Below are positions 62,001 to 64,000 of a stretch of DNA of 64,000 nt, one piece after another. The translations under genes and the position numbers were made by a program. The stretch is taken from positions 20,401,001-20,465,000 of the forward strand of contig CAIIXF020000012.1 in assembly GCA_903813345.2 (NCBI GenBank). Direction: 5' to 3'. Below the pieces are notes generated by a model, which had not been told where the DNA came from, did not search any database, and saw nothing but the letters and a program-made list of their open reading frames with translations. The DNA comes from Owenia fusiformis (Eukaryota > Annelida > Polychaeta > Sabellida > Oweniidae). Within the stretch, counting starts at the first letter, position 1. Every line of letters starts with the position of its first letter.

Positions 62001-64000
62001 GTTTATAGTTCCAATGGATGTGCATATGGTTAATCAACACCAGACGGGATGTACCAGCAAAGTCGCACCGTGGGCATTTATGGCCATCAGATGCTTTGAT
62101 GATCTTCTTTAGACCTGGTAAATCCATAATAGGATTAACTCCCCTTGTTAGGATCTTTCTCAGGGTTGGTGCTTCATCAACATCAACTGGTTCCAATTTG
62201 ATCCTTTTTGTTACTGGTTGATCTGGTTCTACCTCTTCTTCAATTGTGTGCTTAACAGCAACAGGTGCTATTACCTCAGTTTGGGCATCATCAGAATCTT
62301 CTAAGATTTCAAAGCCAGTGGCTTCATCTATGAGATCCTGAAGTTTTGCCTCAAGGTCTTTATCTCTAACAATTTTGATTTGCTTTTTCTCACCCTGATG
62401 TTTACTCTTGCAATGTGCAATAACAGCATTCCTTGTTCCTGTACCAAAGTCACAAATGACACACCTGAAAGGTTTATATTTGTAGTGAGTACAAAGATGG
62501 CCACGTAGGGTGTCAGTTGTGTTAGCTCTGAATGCACATTGGTTACATGCATAGATTCCATCTGGGACAGAAGGTTCATCAGAAGCTGTTACTCCTGATA
62601 TGGAGCTACAACCGCTGTCTCTCCGTCCTTGGCCTGTTTGAGATACAGAACTGGTACTACTCCTTCGTTGCTCTTGAAACACTTCAAGTGGTTCTAATTC
62701 AACCTTGGGATCAAGAAGTGGACTAACCTTCAAAGGAATATGATTCACTTTAGGGATATTCAGAGGCACATGTTTAGGCTTAGGGGAAGCAATAACTACT
62801 TTTTCAGGAGTATTTCCCCTCTTTGTTTTGATGTATTTTGCATATCCAATGTCTAATGGATTCTCAGAGGCTTGATTGAGAATTTCAACTAGTTCCATTT
62901 CCTCATTTTCATCCTTAACAATATCATATTCTTTCTTCTCATAAGGATGTTTCTGACGAACATGAGCCATAATGTTCGGAGTGGTCTTCTGAGAGAAGTT
63001 ACAATATTTGCATTTGTATGGCCAATAGTCCCTATGTAGTCTTATATGATTGAAAAAGTTGGTTGAGACATTTGATGAATAATCACACTCATTGCATTTC
63101 ACTTTGATTATAAATGCTCCATCTTCTGTCATATCCTTTGTAATGTGTCTCCTTATATGGCAATTGTGCATCGATATACTCTTCAGACTCTCTGTAGAGT
63201 CACAGAATTTACACTTACTTAACTCAATTTCAGAGTCATCAGAGTCTACTTTAGATTCCTCAGCTGATTTTGATTGCAGTCCAGATATATCCAAAGATTT
63301 ATTAAATTTGACTGCTCCATAGGTTTCGTTTTCAGTCTCGAGCATTATGGGGTCATTTGTATCATCCATAATAGAGAGCTCATCAAGATGAGTATTATTG
63401 TCAGGTTTTGCTAGTTCATGTTCATTTATTGTACTAAGTCTGATAGGTTCCTTAGGAATATATTCAACTTCTTCATCCTCATCTTCATCATCATATTCAG
63501 ATGCAGTTGAGTAAGGAGGAGGGGTGTCATACTCTTCCACTATAGGAACAATTGGTTTGGGTTTTGCTTTGTACTCTGGGGGCAGAGGCTCAAATAACGA
63601 AAGCATCTTTTTCTTTTTCAGGAATGTTATAGGATGTGATTCGACTGGATTTTTCTTGGCTTCTTCCAAGTATTTGTTCAGTTCTTCTTCCATCTCGGGA
63701 TCCTTTACAGTGTCATAAGCACGGCGTCTATCTTTATGTCTATTCCTGATGTGATGGGTTATACCAGATGTTGTTTTGAACGCAACCACAGTTTTCCTTC
63801 TGCAATACTTACATCTAAATGGTTTATAGTCAAAATGGTTCCTGATGTGATTGATGAAGTTCTTAGCTGTATGTGCAGTGAAATCACAATCAGGGCACTT
63901 AACCTTAACAAGCGTACAACTATTTGGAGTACGATCCACATGGATATGTTTTCTCACATGGCAGTTGTACTCTCCAACAGAGTAGAATGCATCTAGGCTG
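51961..64000 (-). CDS. Giant multi-C2H2 zinc-finger protein, 14 exons, 5' end outside window
   Basis: Exons in transcript order: 64000-60993, 60610-60405, 59870-59690, 58962-58835, 58441-57505, 57244-56780, 56433-56063, 55721-55652, 55423-55235, 54972-54846, 54617-54487, 53904-53661, 53370-53285, 53054-51961. All junctions are GT-AG, the phases join, and the frame stays open for 2411 residues to TAG. The upstream part lies beyond 64000. About 33 fingers are seen, mostly in pairs: C-x2-C..H-x3-H, then a YKPxxC-type connector, then a second finger ending H-x3/4-H. Most pairs are followed by a charged, probably helical segment. Long acidic and Ser-rich stretches separate them. Sequence-specific nuclear DNA binding is the likely role. 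Connectors such as YKPFRC recall large regulators like REST or ZNF462, but orthology is not claimed. Introns over 300 bases (53905-54486, 55722-56062, 56434-56779, 58442-58834, 59871-60404, 60611-60992) hold nothing recognised; intron 58963-59689 is a minisatellite. Confidence 0.92.
53285..53370 (-). CDS. Zinc-finger gene exon, completes pair 14
   Basis: 86 bases; the acceptor is ATTTTTCAG|ACA and the donor GAATTAG|GTAAGT. It encodes residues 2019-2047: THEIQKHWMKHHPTLTYHP supplies the two zinc-binding histidines of the finger begun in the previous exon. Confidence 0.88.
53661..53904 (-). CDS. Zinc-finger gene exon, pair 14 (first finger and half of second)
   Basis: The acceptor is TATTTCCAG|CTG and the donor GGGAGAC|GTAAGT, phase 2. 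It encodes residues 1938-2018: an Ala/Pro/Lys-rich part (KVAAPSRTPMAKTPPRAH), YECPQCEYSTSNSQNYRLH..RH, then CPHCDYKGWE. Confidence 0.9.
54487..54617 (-). CDS. Zinc-finger gene exon, completes pair 13
   Basis: The acceptor is TCCCTCCAG|ATG and the donor GTTTCAG|GTATTG. It encodes residues 1894-1937: CETIQTHMQRVHD completes the finger, followed by the charged linker PHEKDEALEEEINEAVRRC. Confidence 0.9.
54846..54972 (-). CDS. Zinc-finger gene exon, pair 13 (first finger and half of second)
   Basis: The acceptor is GATTCCAG|GT and the donor GCTGCAAG|GTAGGT, phase 2. It encodes residues 1852-1893: YKCDQCSYKNDTHRNMKRHM, the YKPYC connector, and CTSCEYRAAR, whose histidines are in the next exon. 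Confidence 0.9.
55235..55423 (-). CDS. Zinc-finger gene exon, disordered Ser/Asn/Pro-rich segment
   Basis: The acceptor is ATATTTACAG|GGGG and the donor GGCATGG|GTAAGT. It encodes residues 1789-1851. It has no finger. It is rich in Asn, Ser, Thr and Pro (RINPNTSALSRVNHNTSAT, then PPKRTPVGGSPGRANNSPR) and probably flexible. PKRTP and SPGR resemble basic DNA-contact or kinase-site motifs, but this is not certain. Confidence 0.83.
55652..55721 (-). CDS. Zinc-finger gene small exon, linker
   Basis: 70 bases; the acceptor is GCTTATTGCAG|GTG and the donor GATGAAG|GTAAGA, phase 0 to 1. It encodes residues 1766-1788, VIFKEDPEQEVKLEKMYQQC and onward: the charged helical linker expected after pair 12, carried here by its own exon. 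Confidence 0.85.
56063..56433 (-). CDS. Zinc-finger gene exon, finger pair 12
   Basis: The acceptor is ATTTTTTCAG|ATG and the donor TCTAAG|GTTAGT. It encodes residues 1642-1765. It begins DERLKRDWEQSHQHTK, then a Ser-rich stretch, then CIVCKQLKPKLRIYDLKTH..H and CPTCLEFTSSKKS..H..H. The frame is open through the whole exon, including ~40 codons upstream of its first ATG. Confidence 0.9.
56780..57244 (-). CDS. Zinc-finger gene exon, finger pair 11
   Basis: The acceptor is TGTATTTTCAG|GGG and the donor AAAACAG|GTGAGG. It encodes residues 1487-1641: a basic N-terminal part (SPPSKRRVHLPR), an acidic part (EAEEMEMEH), then CIECKDFKPKLKMWDLKNH..H with CPRCKEYTAG..H..H and the linker DQAIEDQAEQMMQDTLKTG. 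It is paralogous to the next exon. Confidence 0.9.
57505..58441 (-). CDS. Zinc-finger gene exon, finger pairs 9 and 10
   Basis: The acceptor is ACAATCCAG|GTT and the donor TACTTAG|GTATGT. It encodes residues 1175-1486. Pair 9 is CTECGCTAHQ..HVWAH with CPECPFRR..HWQRVH. Pair 10 is CHICTNYQSK..HIYSH with CPLCSLSG..HINKAH. Linkers are DPDKQREKELNDIIDSY and RRPDVEDKIKAAVKKSYLG. Ser-rich, low-complexity sequence separates the pairs. Confidence 0.92.
58835..58962 (-). CDS. Zinc-finger gene exon, linker without fingers
   Basis: The acceptor is TTTGTGTCCAG|GT and the donor ACAGAG|GTATGT, phase 1 to phase 0. It encodes residues 1132-1174 (GDESECLPRFKESKRIITET and onward). It has no complete finger. 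The charged stretch corresponds to the post-pair linker position. Confidence 0.82.
59063..59700. repeat. 35-bp minisatellite made of a 5' splice site, about 18 copies
   Basis: The plus-strand unit TCACCTAACTCACAG + TTCCCATATCCACTTTGGAC repeats every 35 bases, with landmarks from about 59094 to 59688. Read on the minus strand, each unit carries CTGTGAGTTAG|GTGAGTCC, identical to the last bases and donor of the exon ending at 59690. Two units have small changes (near 59442 and 59477). The array fills most of the 727-base intron. Confidence 0.95.
59690..59870 (-). CDS. Zinc-finger gene exon, finger pair 8
   Basis: The acceptor is TTTATTGCAG|ATGATG. It encodes residues 1072-1131: an atypical first finger (YKCKCKF..H..H with C-x-C spacing) and CPADDCTYEALTK..H..H with four residues between the cysteines. 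The donor GAGTTAG|GTGAGT was selected because it alone gives phase 1 into the next exon. That donor is the unit amplified in the adjoining minisatellite. Confidence 0.85.
59871..60404 (-). other. Zinc-finger gene intron, nothing recognised
   Basis: A 534-base GT-AG intron between the exons of finger pairs 7 and 8. No open frame joins in phase and no repeat was recognised. Confidence 0.5.
60405..60610 (-). CDS. Zinc-finger gene exon, completes finger pair 7
   Basis: The acceptor is TTGTATCACAG|GT and the donor CCTGAG|GTAAGA. It encodes residues 1003-1071. GVTRQKVEQHASNIH completes the finger begun as CAYCPFKG in the previous exon. Then follows DITEVRSDVMERKLKAMIVP, the recurring post-pair linker, and a Ser/Thr-rich tail. 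Confidence 0.88.
60993..64000 (-). CDS. Zinc-finger gene, large exon (partial at window edge)
   Basis: Numbering from the first full codon (63999), it encodes residues 1-1002. Fingers: tail of one at the edge (YNCHVRKH); pair at 35-88; triple at 263-285 plus 302-351; pairs at 485-534, 642-691, 773-824, 870-919; and the first 1.5 fingers of a pair from 966. Acidic runs lie at about 170-180 and 725-755. KRIKLEP near 600 contains a SUMO-type consensus (I-K-L-E). The frame is open to the window edge, so the exon start is not seen. The donor is TTCAAAG|GTGAGT, phase 1, and it splits the second finger of the seventh pair. Confidence 0.93.

Noticed and set aside
1-64000. tRNA or rRNA genes
   Set aside because: No stretch with the conserved A- and B-box pattern or rRNA core was noticed by eye. 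A tRNAscan-SE or Rfam search was not possible here.
51961-64000. Naming the zinc-finger gene REST or ZNF462
   Set aside because: The YKPxxC connector and number of fingers are only suggestive; orthology would need alignment and the missing 5' end.

Overview
The window looks like nuclear DNA of an invertebrate bilaterian, probably marine. It is AT-rich and gene-sparse, its genes have many GT-AG introns, and it carries many short TA-flanked inverted-repeat elements. I see no bacterial, organellar or viral genes. The species cannot be named from the sequence.

Only two genes are well supported. (1) A plus-strand cytosolic sulfotransferase-like gene runs from 5325 to 10069 in seven exons, and the splice phases join into a 314-residue protein. 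(2) A minus-strand giant multi-C2H2 zinc-finger gene runs from beyond the right edge down to a stop at 51961. Its 14 exons here join without a frame break into at least 2411 residues with about 33 fingers, mostly in pairs. Its 5' end lies outside the window.

Layout. 1-5220: non-coding and full of transposon debris: a large fold-back element (1-1910) with a nested MITE, then MITEs at 2992-3370 and 4548-5219; the last ends about 100 bases before the sulfotransferase start codon. 5325-10069: sulfotransferase gene, with a 1.1-kb long-arm fold-back element in intron 2. 10070-14515: intergenic, with hairpins and one palindromic element. 14516-41716: a 27-kb nested tandem array of nine units. Two are about 2.35 kb, six are about 3.25 kb, and the last is incomplete. 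The long units contain eight copies of a ~163-bp subrepeat of two alternating types with poly-C runs, a (AATAC)n tract and a TTGG-rich tract. Long units themselves alternate between two variant types. 41717-51900: more repeats (composite inverted arms, fold-backs, an ~88-bp tandem array, a ~20-bp minisatellite) and possible decayed coding fragments near 49-49.8 kb. 51961-64000: zinc-finger gene.

The two genes show no sign of working together. The sulfotransferase would transfer sulfonate from PAPS to a small acceptor in the cytosol; the zinc-finger protein is probably a nuclear DNA-binding regulator. The most unusual structures are the nested array, the repeated finger-pair-plus-helix module of the zinc-finger protein, and an intronic minisatellite that is an 18-fold amplification of a 5' splice site.
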